A stretch of 64,000 bases of DNA. It comes from Agarophyton chilense. Lineage: Eukaryota; Rhodophyta; Florideophyceae; Gracilariales; Gracilariaceae. Made by a program: the position numbers and the translations under genes. The stretch spans positions 62,001 through 126,000 of the forward strand of contig JARGXX010000097.1 of the NCBI GenBank assembly GCA_030374765.1. Reading direction: 5' to 3'. Shown piece after piece: positions 10,916 through 21,500 of the stretch. Each line of letters opens with the position of its first letter. The stretch's first letter is position 1. Below the pieces are notes generated by a model. The model searched no databases. It was not told where the DNA came from and saw nothing but the letters and a program-made list of their open reading frames with translations.

Positions 10916-13012
10916 GAGGCGACGGTTTATTGGTTCCCATGGTGCTAACTTCCATGACAAAGGGGACGGCAATGAGGCAGAGGGGGATTGTTGAGGATTT
11001 AATGAGGTCCGCGGAGGCACTGCTGTTTCAAAAAAACACGTCTTTGACGAAACAAAAGACGAAATTGTTCCATGTGGGAGTGATGGACGGAATAAGGGCC
11101 AAGTTTGTTTTCCAAGGGCCGTACCAAGCGTGAGCGGGGGGAAACGTGTAGGGCCGGAGCTTAAGGGAAAAGGAGTCGTTTTTGGAAGGAAGTTTGTTCA
11201 TATTCGCAGATTCCCGGGATGCAGATCAATGCAACGGTCTTCTTATCGACAGATCCCGGATCATGCAGTGAGGAATGTCGAACAAGGGGACGCTGAGGGG
11301 CCAAACGACCGAGTGGGCGCGGGGAGACCTCCGAGAATCCAGAGTGTGAGGGAGTGGAAGAAGGGAGGGGAGGGTGAAAAAGGAGATTGACTCTGGGGTG
11401 GGGATGAGGAGGATGAGGATGCAATTCGCCCGGGGACGGAAGGCGAACACAAGGGGATGAAGTATGCAGAAACGAAGTTTATGGGGCGGAATCAGCTGTT
11501 GGCCAAGCTTGGAGACATGAAAGGGGAGCTCGAAAAGGCAAGGGATGACAACGCAAGTTTGTAACTAAGCTTGAAACTCGCACACAGGGAGATGAAGAGG
11601 CTGGAGGGCGAAGACAAGAAAAAGGAAATGCTGCTGACGTCATTGCAAGAGACTCTTCGTGATCGACCAGGACAAGTGGGTGGCGAAGAAGGGAAGGGGG
11701 GTCGGAAACGGTATGGAAGTGAAGTGGATAAGGGATTTATTGGAGTAGCCTCGAGAGTTTACGAGAAGATATGGCGTTATGCAAAGGAAGAGACCTGTGA
11801 GTTGTGCTTCGGAAGGAGGGAACCGGAACGAAACTGGTCGAACCGGGCAGAAGAATTGAAGGCGGGAAGGAATCAGACTATTCTGATTATAAATAAAAAG
11901 GAGATGGTGCCCTTAGATCCTATGGAGCTGGCAACAGGACGAAAGTCGTGGGGACCGAAGGCCTACACTCCGTCTTTTCAGAGGGGGAGTGATGAGATGT
12001 TGTTGCATGTGGTGCGGATGGAGTTGGAGCATCCGATATGGAGAAAATTTGCGGGGATGGGGATGAAGAAGAAGTGTGAAGAGGAGTTGAGGAGGGATAC
12101 ATGTTTGAGGAGGCGGATGAAACAGGCTTTGAGTGATGCTGTGGCGGTGCGGAAAAGGAATGAGAGGTATAGGTTATTTTTGGGTCTGGGGTATACTCTA
12201 CTTGCTAGAAAACCTCTTAACGAGGATGATGAAGAACGAAATGTGGTGTATGAACAGCAGAAGATGGAGGCTCGGGAGAAGTTGTTGCCGAAAACCGCAA
12301 ATGGGAAGCCCGTCATATCTGCGTGGAAGTTGGACAAGCTGGAGAACCTATGTTTTTAAGGGTCCGATGTGAACTCGACAAAGTATGGGGATGAACATGA
12401 TGGCTTGTACTTCAAGAACGGATTGAGTGTGGAGGTGTTGAGAGAGTTTATGAGTTATGATGTGGAGCAACCGTGGAAGGAAGGAGAGACACAGTATGTG
12501 GATGGAAGTGTGATGCATCTGGCCCGCTTAGATGCGTGGATTGCATCTGTGGTAGAGGCGTTGGATGAGGAGATGGTAGAGGAGGGAAGCGACAGATGCT
12601 GTTTTCGAAACTGTATGCGAAGCATCTGCCGGTTGCTGTGGAGTATATCTTACGGACAGCGAGAAGGAAGGTGGAAGAGAAGAACGGGGAGGAGCTGGTG
12701 AACCATGGTGTGAAGGATGAGTACCCGACTGAAGTGGTGGGAAATGAGGAACGTGAAGGGACCGTTGCGTTTTGGATGCCTTCGAACCAACTGGTCTATC
12801 TGGGTTTTTGGTACGAGGTGTTTCTGGAGGAGACGACGACTTTTCTCGGGTATGTATTTGATTGCTACGTCGGACGTTGTGCGCCTGAAGGACGCGAGAT
12901 TAGGGAGTTGCTAGCAGAGGAGAAAGAAATAAGGGAGGCGAAAGAGGAAGGCAAGGAAAGAGAGGGGGAGAGGGTGGAAAACGGAGGTGAACAAGATATT
13001 TTTGATGAGTGA
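10882..13012 (+). pseudogene. Second gene of the Plavaka-like DNA transposon, decayed
   Basis: A single plus-strand frame can be followed from about 11130 to 12590 across in-frame stops (TGA 11388, TAA 11562, TAA 12357), then shifts frame near 12590 and ends at 13012. The part from 10882 to 11133 is in another frame and may be its N-terminus. The protein is highly charged. Residues around 11458-11680 look like a coiled coil (GDMKGELEKARDD, HREMKRLEGEDKKKE). The middle has a CELC pair followed by a Trp-rich basic stretch; the end is Glu/Lys-rich. It runs towards, and ends 35 bp from, the minus-strand transposase, so the two genes are convergent in one element. I do not recognise the family. 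A DNA-binding accessory factor, in the way CACTA elements carry a second protein, is inference. Confidence 0.5.
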
Positions 13013-13046
13013 TAACTCTATTATCAGAAGATGGGCGTCATTTGCT

Positions 13047-15705
13047 TCAAGTTGATTCTTTTGTAGAGAAACAAGCTCTCGCTCGTGGGTCGCGGTAGAA
13101 TCTGCTAATGTAGAAGTGATGTTCATGCCAGGGAAGGGGCGGAAAGAAAGGGCGTTCTGGGTAGTTCTGGCGGACAAGATGGAAGGAACCGAGAATGGCG
13201 GAGAAGGGAACGAGACCGAACCAGGGTGCGACATAGGAGCCAGAGCGTTGGAATCTGTTTCCAGCGGAGAAGATGGTATGGTCCTGTTCATCTTCTGTTG
13301 CCCAACGGAGGGAGATGCACTTCAGAGTTTCATCCACGTGATCGAAGGAAGTTGTGAGTTCGAAAAAGCGGACGAAAGCGTATTGGCGTTCGTCAGAATC
13401 TTCATCTTTTTTGGGAAAGCGAAGAAGGGCGACGGGCTTGCATACCCAAGCAGTGGGGAAGTTGCAGTTAGGTGGTGGAGTACCGGAGACGAGAATGTGG
13501 TGGAAGTTTGGAAGGACCGAAGGCGGAGGTGGCAAATATACGCTGTGTGATGGGGACTGGTGGTTCTCTGAAGCGGATGCAGTTGAATGTTCGGTCGACG
13601 TCTTGCAAGGCGTTAACCCGCTGTTGATGAAGGCGGAGTTGAAGAGGGAAAATTTGAGATAGGAGAGAGACAGGGAAGAGTAAGAGAGTCCGAGAGCTTC
13701 GAGGCACAGGTCGTGAAAGGGTGAAATGGCGTCGCGTGAGATTTGGGTGAAGAAAGGGTGGGTGGAAGAGGTGAACATGTTTGAGAGAGAGGCATTAGAG
13801 CAGTTTTGGTTTGCACAGAGGTACTTCTTCGCAGTGATGATGTCGCGGAAGAGAACGGTGGTCCCGTTGCGGACCATGGAAAACCGTCGAGCACGACGAA
13901 AGGAGGAGTTTGAGGAGGAAGAAATGTGGTGGGTAACGGCGGTTGACTTTCGGAAGTCTTCTGTGAGTTGTATTGCGTCGACTGTTTCTCTGTGAGCGGT
14001 TGAAGATCTTCGAGATGTGCGTCTATAGTGGTTTTTGAACAAGAGGTGTGCGTGTTCGTAGATGCCGGCGTCAGTGAATTGAAGATCTCAGTATAGATCA
14101 ATGTCAGAAATGATGTGGTCCGGAAGGTGGAACTTCAGTGTTTCGAAGTAAGAAGCTTGGAAAAGGACGAGGACGGAGACGCAGAGACACTTGAAGTGCT
14201 TTATGAGTTCTTGCAGGGCGCAAAGTCGTTGGTCTCTCCATTCTGAGGTGGTGCTGTGGTGGAGTGCGGCAGTGAAGATGGAGGTGATGGGAGCTGTGTC
14301 AACTTCACCGCAACAACGGTCGAAGAAGGCACTTATGAAGGGGAAGACCATGTCGACAGCGCGGTAGTCTTTTGCGTCGAGCATGCCTTTGATGCCGTCC
14401 GTTGTGAAGAACCCGTTTAGGTTTGTATCCTTTTCGGGTGTAGAAAAGTCGATGTGCAGTCCGGCTGTGGAGAAGGTGGCTTCGATATCTGTGAAGATGT
14501 TGTTTGCATGAGTGAGAAGGGAGCTTCGGATAAATTTGAAGGATTTCGAGGAGCCGTTGGAGCACGCGACAGTTGTGAAGAGGCTGTCGGACTTCAAGCG
14601 TTCGATGGTTGCCAGTTTGACGAGCTTGAAGATACCCAGATGGAAATTGTGAAGGGGTTCGAAGGAGAAGATAGAGTAAGGGGTGAGGAGTGGGGATATA
14701 TTAAGAAGGGGGTATGTTTCGAAGAAGCAGTGGTACGCGGAGAGGGAGTTTGTGCTGAGGAGAGATGCTGCTTGGTCTCTGAGAGTCCTTTCTACCCGCG
14801 GTCGGCGAAGTTGTTCGGCGTTGTCGGCATCCTTGAGAAGAGCGTAGTGTGCGGATCTGGTGTTACGGGTGTGGGAAATGGTTTGAGGGGATAGGGAAGT
14901 GAGGTAGAGGTTGAGGTCGGATCGAGGTGTCAGGCATCTGTGGCAGGGCTTGGCTGGTTTTGTGCCGTTTAGGATGGCGAGGATGTCTTTTGCTTCTGGG
15001 ATGTCTGCAGAATAGTTTGCGATGACTGTGTGGAACTGTCGGATGTCCTGGTCCTCATCACAGAAAGGGAAACCCTTGAAGGCCACTGCAGCAAGGGGTT
15101 CGAGGATGGGTTGTAGAGATTCTAGGATGACTTCCATTCGGGTGGTGCGGCTGATGGCTGAAGAAAGAAGGTGGCCTTCGATGGATTCCTCGTCGGATGG
15201 GGAGGAATAGGCGTCGAACGAGTGGGGGAAGTAGCCAAGAAGGTTGTAGTTGCGAGAGATGCAATGGCGGCGGATGGAGTCTGAAAAGTTGAGAAGGGTG
15301 ATGTGAAGGGGGTAGGAGGTGATAGAGGAGCTCTTCAGGGAGGTGGAAGACTTGTCCCAGTAGAGCTGGATGAAGCCGATTAAAGATTCCATGCCAGTGA
15401 TGTCCGCGTTGTGCCAAATATCATCTGGGTCTTGAGAGCAGAGGATGTGGTGTTTGAGGTCCGGGAAGCACAATTGCCGAGTTTTGAAGCCATTGGATGA
15501 GCAAGTGCAGGGGAACCATCTAAAGAACACTGTCTGACGGAGTGGAAGAAGGTGTAAGCGCGAGTGGCGTAGCGAAGTTGCTGAAGAAGGACATCGACGG
15601 CGTTTTTAAGGTAGAGAGTTGCGGTGATGTTTGAGGGATTGTGACGAACGGTTGTGGATTTGAAGCCGATGGAGCCGACAGTGTCCTCGAATAGTTTGGA
15701 ATGAA
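13047..15705 (-). pseudogene. CACTA/Plavaka-like transposase, C-terminal three quarters
   Basis: Minus-strand frame from 15530 to 13047, broken by one TGA at 14086-14088 and a frame slip near 15535; upstream codons up to 15705 continue the same gene. Features match Plavaka/EnSpm-type transposases as I know them: a segment ending YPLHITLLNFSDSIRR, then LLGYFPHSF, then DEDQDIRQFHTVIANYSADIPEAKD followed by a PCHRCL zinc-type Cys pair, later DGIKGMLDAKDYRAVDMVFP, and a C-terminal GSFHLVRQNYP with FYISRFYRD. Such enzymes cut and paste elements with short inverted ends. The N-terminal quarter lies at 26189-26822, separated by LTR retrotransposon E1. Removing E1 and one copy of the 5-bp duplication restores a continuous frame across the junction, so E1 landed inside this gene. 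Confidence 0.75.
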
Positions 15706-15710
15706 GTTGA

Positions 15711-16423
15711 TGTAGTATCCGCTCTAACGGAGAGAGCAGACACCTGCGACAGCGTTCGGACTGCCGATGGGTCGCTTGCGGCGAAGGAAAAGGGGTGGTG
15801 GAGCTACAACACCAGCGAGCTGGAAGTGGGGTGTAAGGCCAGTACTCGCCTGCGAGAGTGAACGGTGCAACTGTAAAACGTTGATGGAACGTAGGTACGA
15901 GACGGCTCGTGAAGTGTTTGGGGGCTGACTATCTATTATAGCTCGTCCGGATCTCCGGTTAAGGAAACCTAAGCGAGGAACAGAATAATCATGATGCCCA
16001 TGTTGTCTCCTTTACTTGGAGTCAGCGCTCACTGGTACACTATATACTGTGTACCAGGGCGAGTGCCCAAATAAATATAAAAATAAGACCCAATGGTCAG
16101 CCCCTTAGCCAAACCACTGTATGGGAATGGTCCCTAATGGACGTCTAGCTACAAAGGGTAGTAAAGCCCTCCACGTGGATCGCCACTACATGCACCGTTG
16201 CCAATATGGCATTCCCCTAGGAAGGGTCGGAACTATGCGCGCACCGTGGTAAGCCACTCGACCCATGACGCCACGTGTTCCACTAAGACATTCTGCCTCT
16301 AGGCATCCTATGCGGGATGCTGCTTCATATCACAATGCTGATGATAACACTCACTTATGAGTTCCAACTGCGACTTCGCGAAAAACCAACCTACCGGATT
16401 CCCCGACATACTAGAATACTACA
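15711..16423 (-). repeat. E1 3' LTR (left LTR)
   Basis: 713 bp from TGTAGTAT to ATACTACA, a perfect 8-bp terminal inverted repeat. Almost identical to 25476-26188; I count about a dozen mismatches by eye. It is preceded by GTTGA (15706-15710), the same 5 bp that follow the right LTR. Because gag and pol read on the minus strand, this is the 3' LTR. A purine-rich tract on the minus strand (plus 16424-16434) adjoins it. At 16032-16057 a 9-bp dyad surrounds TATATACT and may be the LTR promoter core. Confidence 0.95.
16032..16057. promoter_or_regulatory. Dyad-symmetric TATA element in E1 LTR
   Basis: CTGGTACAC-TATATACT-GTGTACCAG: perfect 9-bp arms around a TATA-like core. It is repeated in the right LTR at 25797-25822 and, with one arm mismatch, in the diverged solo LTR near 20544-20569. 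Conservation in a diverged copy suggests function. Symmetry would allow activity in both directions, which could matter for the antisense gene; that is inference. Confidence 0.5.
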
Positions 16424-16434
16424 CACCACCCTCG
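16424..16434 (-). promoter_or_regulatory. E1 polypurine tract
   Basis: On the minus strand the bases just before the 3' LTR read AACGAGGGTGG, a short purine-rich run as expected for plus-strand DNA priming in retroelements. Position directly against the LTR is the main support. Confidence 0.55.
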
Positions 16435-16591
16435 TTAAGCGCAAACCATGGGGGACACGAGAAGCGTTTATACGCAGTGGGACCGGTGTTCCGGGTACTC
16501 TTCGTCATCACGAATTCCTCGCCGCTCGACCAACTCTTAGAGTTCTCAACAGCATTCTGTTCCTCACCGCTCTTCAGCTCGATCTCTCGCG

Positions 16592-18136
16592 ATGGATCCG
16601 AACGCCGGGTCCAACCCGTTCCAGCCCTCTTCTGTGGATGTTCCTTCTAGGGCTCCGTCGAACACTGCTGGTTATGCGTCGCAGCCTACTGCTCAACTCG
16701 GTCCATACAGTTCGTTCCCCACACCGTACACCGGAATCTGGTCGGTACCGCTACCTCAGCCAACCGTGGCTCCGATGCCAAACGCGGCTTACGTCGCCTT
16801 TGCGGGTGTGATTCGAGCCCTTTCTCGTCATGTTCAGCGACGCTACCCGCACCCTGCGGATTTCTATGGACGAGATCCTCTCGACAACGTTGAAATTTTC
16901 GCGCAAGCGCCCTGGTTTGATCCAGTTGCTATCCGCGATGACGCGTTGATACAACATTATTTACACGGTGAGTACTTCCCTGACGGTATTCCGGAATACG
17001 CGATTTATAGCAAAGACTGGGCGAGCCATATTGCTTTGCCAGACAACGCAATTGCGCGATATTCTACGGAAACCTTGTCCGAAGCCCGTACGCCGTTCAC
17101 CAAGCTGATTTACCGGCGTCTTCACCGACTCATCAGTACGGTTCTCCTCCCGCAAGACTAGGAACTAGATACCTGGAAAGCCCGTACCAACGGTGAAGGT
17201 TACTCGTATATCGAGACACTCGTTGAAGTCGATGTTAGCGGTTGGCGCGGTGTGCGCGGTATGCGTGATGCAGCTCTCTGCTTTCAGCAACATCTTGTTC
17301 GTGTGGAGTTCTGCTTCCTTCGAAAGCGTGACATTCCCTATTGGGATTATCCCCGTTGGGAACGTCCTCGATCCCGTTTGGGCTATTTGGTGCCGTATCA
17401 AATGATCGAGATTGACCGCCTCCGGCGGAACGCGCGCTTCGGGGGTTACATCGGTATTCCAGAGCATTGGGCTGCGATCGAGAGTCTTCGTGGTTGCCCT
17501 GTAGAGCTCCCAACGGCGATCTCCTACATCGGGTCCGCGTTGGTCAACGACCCGTTCTCGGGATATTAGACGGTGGTTTATACCGAGTTTATCGCCAAGA
17601 TGGCCATCTTCCTCCTGTGGGATGCCTATCATACCTTTAGAGTTTGGTACATGTGGCCCACAGCGCGAAAGTATGCGAGAGAACTCGATCTTTCCCTTGT
17701 CCTGGGATCCCGTGCGAACCATGCCGACTTCCTCCATCTTGTGGTTTTGATCGACAGTGTCGATTGGTCTGAAGTGTTAGCTGATCTATCCGCTCGCGGA
17801 ACTCGTGCAAGACACCATTACCATTCTCCTGGACGAAGAGCAAGTGCTGGAGATTTCGTTTGGTACGACCCCTGGACTCGCCAGTTGATCACCTCCGAGC
17901 AGGCTCTCTTTCTTCGGGAGAAACCGCATGGCATGCCACCGAACCAGCTTACTGGATACGTGTACGATGCTACTCCATCCGAGAACGGAGAGGAACCGTA
18001 TGAGGAAGCACCGGGAGCTGAGACTGAACTCATTTACGAGGACGAGCCAGAGCTGGCAGGCGTAGCGACTTCCGTGGATCAATCCGCAGCGGCAGGAGTT
18101 GCTCAAGAGAACTTTCGTGGGTTTACCCAACAATAG
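16592..18136 (+). pseudogene. Antisense extra ORF of E1 (unknown conserved protein)
   Basis: One plus-strand frame of about 515 codons starting ATGGATCC at 16592 and interrupted only by TAG at 17159 and TAG at 17567. It lies opposite to gag-pol, between the 3' LTR and the end of pol. It aligns with the 30990-32846 frame of element E2. Shared stretches include APWFxPxAxRDDxLI, a Pro-Gly-Pro turn followed by S-x-DW, RSRxGxLVPY, CxxELP, YIGS, LLWDA and FRxWY. The stops fall at different sites in the two elements: the second E1 stop aligns with a Trp in E2. The ancestor was therefore open. The N-terminus is Pro/Ser-rich; the C-terminal 80 residues are acidic. There are no nucleic-acid-binding Cys/His motifs, membrane segments or catalytic motifs I recognise, and the function is unknown. 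Confidence 0.7.
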
Positions 18137-18542
18137 AGTTCAGTGCCAGTCAAAGATCCAGGATTGGATCCGCTGAGGCAGTTCCTATTAGATGCGAGCT
18201 TTCCCGTGGACCAAGTTGAGGGTGATCGCGCACAGCTTCTTGCGAACCTGCGTGCTCGCACGTCTCTTCGATGATCTTAGAAGAGACTCCTAGTCAACAA
18301 CCTTGCGGTGGTATCTTTACACCAATAAAACTCTGGTGACTTCGTGTCTTCACGTTCCCTTCTTATCTTCTGGTCTTCATCTCTTCTCGCTTTTCGAGTT
18401 CTTCAATCCTTCTTCTCGCTTCTCGAGTTGGTCATAGGTGATGATCAGTAAATGTCTTTTGCTTGCGTGTCTTCCTTTTCCTCTTCATGAGTTCTTGTTT
18501 TCTTCTCGCCTATCGAGTTTTTGCTACCTTTGTAGCCCATAC
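18137..18542. other. E1 spacer between the convergent antisense gene and pol
   Basis: About 400 bp rich in CTTC/TTCTC pyrimidine runs on the plus strand. E2 has a comparable pyrimidine-rich spacer at 32900-33070. No coding potential; a shared 3' processing region for the two convergent transcripts is possible. Confidence 0.4.
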
Positions 18543-21500
18543 TTAGAAATGGGATGTGCCCATGAGCCCGACTATCGAGGAGACGATCTCTCTGGGGAGT
18601 GGTAATCGAATGCGTCGACGATATCGCAAGAGCTGCGAGCGGGGGATATGAGCTATAGGTTCCCACGTATCCGCTTCCGGCGAAAAACCGCACCAACGGA
18701 CTGGATACAGTAATTCTCTAGTATCTTCATGCTCGCCATGTTCACATATGCGATCCATAACATATTCCTGGGCGTTTCCCAATGCTTTTGCTGTTGGCGC
18801 GAGACTCCTGTTAACAGGTTTGAAATGCCTTAGGACTGACCCAAGCGTCTCTGTGTTAGCAGTCTCAGCGTCGCTAAGCGTTCGCTCGTCGAATAACTGT
18901 CGTTCTGCCCGCAGGGGAAGTGTACTCATTCCTTGAGAACTTTTCTCAGATAAAGAGCTATCCTGTTTTCCAGGTTCCATAAAAGCGTACTTCTTGCTAC
19001 TTCTCAATTCCATTCGTGGATGAACTTCCTTCGGTTTATCCGATTCTAGCCGCTGTTCGGTGGACGATGGTGTTCGCACCACGACAGGAGGCGATACCTC
19101 TTCTTCTTCCTGCCCACGAGGGATGTGAGCCGATATCGGCGGAACAGCGAGTGGCGCTTCACCTGACGGTTCAGCCTGAAGCGGCAACGGCGCGTTTTCG
19201 CGTGCACTCGTTTCCAAGTCCTTTGGGCCAAAGTCTAAAACGTCTTTCCTGCATATAGGTTCCATTTCTGTACTTACGGGTGTGCGTGTGCCACGCGGCA
19301 TACCCCGATACTTCGAGAAGCGGTGAATGATTACCAATAGGTAGCGATAACCTCGCCTTGAGAAAATCAATTCCCCTAGGATGTCGATACTAACGTATTG
19401 TAATGGCGCTTTCGCCTGGAATAACGTCATCGGTTTCCGCTTCCTGTAAAGCTTCACGCGATTCTTCGCACACGTTTTACACAACCTCACTGTAGCATGG
19501 CACTCCATTTCCAAAGTAGGCCAGTAAAAATCTCTTCTTAGAGTCATGAACAACTTCGTTCCTCCTGGATGACCAGACAGCCTGCTGTAGTGTGCCAGAT
19601 GAAGTACTCGACTCTTCAAGACGTGGGGAATCACGATTTGATCATGCTTTTCGACATGTCTTAACAGTATTTCTCGTGAGTCGAGTGAAAAGGGAAGCTC
19701 CTACCCCCCGTTAGGACGAGAGCGTATCGACGCACAAAACGTATTGGTGTGTTGCTCATTGAGGAGCTCAGTGAATGAGATTCGCTCGAGTAGAACTGAA
19801 GGGTCAGTGTCTGCTAATGCAAGGAACGGGTCTGCATCCGAATAATCATCAAGGGTCTCTTGTTACTCTTCTTCGAAAGATGGTGAATGGGTCTCCATGT
19901 AGAAGCAAGGTATTTCTTCATCGATTTGGCCTTGCGTTTCGCCCAGTGTTTTGAGTCGCGATAGCGCGTCAGCTTGGACATTGGCCAATCCCTCCTTATA
20001 ATTCACTTCGAAATCGAATTCAGAAAGGCGTAAGCGCTATCGTGTGAGACGACCAAACGGGTCTGTCATGGAAAGTAACCATCGTAGAGACGAATGATCC
20101 GTATTGACGGTAAAACGTTCTCCTTGGAGATACGGTTGCAATGTGGTTAGAGTCCAAACGACTGCAAGGCATTCCTTTTCTGAAACTGAATACTTCTTCT
20201 CAGCTGCGTTCAGCGGTGTTGACCAGTATGCAGTATTCTACTACTTCGGCGTTCCGATGGTTTCTTTGTCGCAAAGTCGCGTTTGGAACTGATTACTGAG
20301 TGGCGTGGTCAGTGCTAGGATAAGAAGCGACACACCGCGTAGGGTGCCAGGAGGCAGGGTACATTGTTGGAACACGTGATATCACGAATGGAGTGGCTTG
20401 CAACGGCGCATGTAGTGGCGATCCACGTGGCCGGTCTTACTACACTTTGTAGATGTAAGTCCATTTGGGACCATACCCATACAGTGGTTTGGCTAAGTGG
20501 CTGACCACTGGGTATTATTTATATATTTATTTGGGCACTCACCCTGGTACAGAGTATATCGTGTACCAGAGGGGAGCGCCGACTCCAAGTAAAGGAGACA
20601 ACATGAGCATCATGACTATTCTGTTCCTTGCTTAGGATTCCTTAACCGGAGATCCGGACGACCTATAATAGATAGTCAGCCCCCAACCACTTCACGAGCC
20701 GTCTCGTACCTACGTCCCATCAACGTTTTACAGTTGCACTGTTCACCTTCGCTGGCGAGTAGTGGCCTTACACCCCACTTCCAGCTCGCTTGTGTTGTAG
20801 CTCTACCACCACTTTTACTTCGCTGCAAGCGACCCATCGGCAGTCCGAACGCTGTCGCAGGTGTCTGCTCTCTCCGTTAGAGCGGATACTACACAGTAAC
20901 CAATGGGTTTGCGTTCACCATCAAGGTGTGTTTGAAAAAGGGCACACACTACTTGGTACTTGCTAGAGTCGGTATCCACTGAGTATGGCAGGTTGGAGAT
21001 GGGCACCGCCAAGACTGGGGCTGTGATAATCTTTGTCTTCAGCGTGTCGAACGCTTCCACTTCAGCTTGTCTGAATTGTTCCAGCTGTACTGGTTGTCCT
21101 TTACGCAGCTTTGCGTTGAGCGGTGCCGCTTTATGCGAGTATCGCGGCACGAATCGTCGTTAGACGTTGCACAAGCCGAGGAAAGAACGCAATTGCTTCT
21201 GTTTCGACGGAGGTTGTACTTTGCGGAGAGCCGCTGTTTGTGCCCCTTGAATGGCAAGCTGTCACGGCTTGATCACATGTCCTAAGTATCGGACGGTGCC
21301 AGCGAATCATTCGCATTTCTTGAATTTCAAGGTGATACCTGCGCTCTGTAGTGCTTTGAGAATCTCCTCGACATACCGTAAATGGCTTTCCACATCCTGG
21401 GAAAAGATGAGCACATCGTCCAAATAGACTAAACAAGTCTTCCACTTGTATCTTGAGAGCAAGATGTCCAGAGTACCCTGGGAAGTAGCCGGTGCATTCG

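Noticed and set aside
13116..13995. Plus-strand frames across the transposase
   Set aside because: They mirror the minus-strand coding frame and carry no motif of their own.
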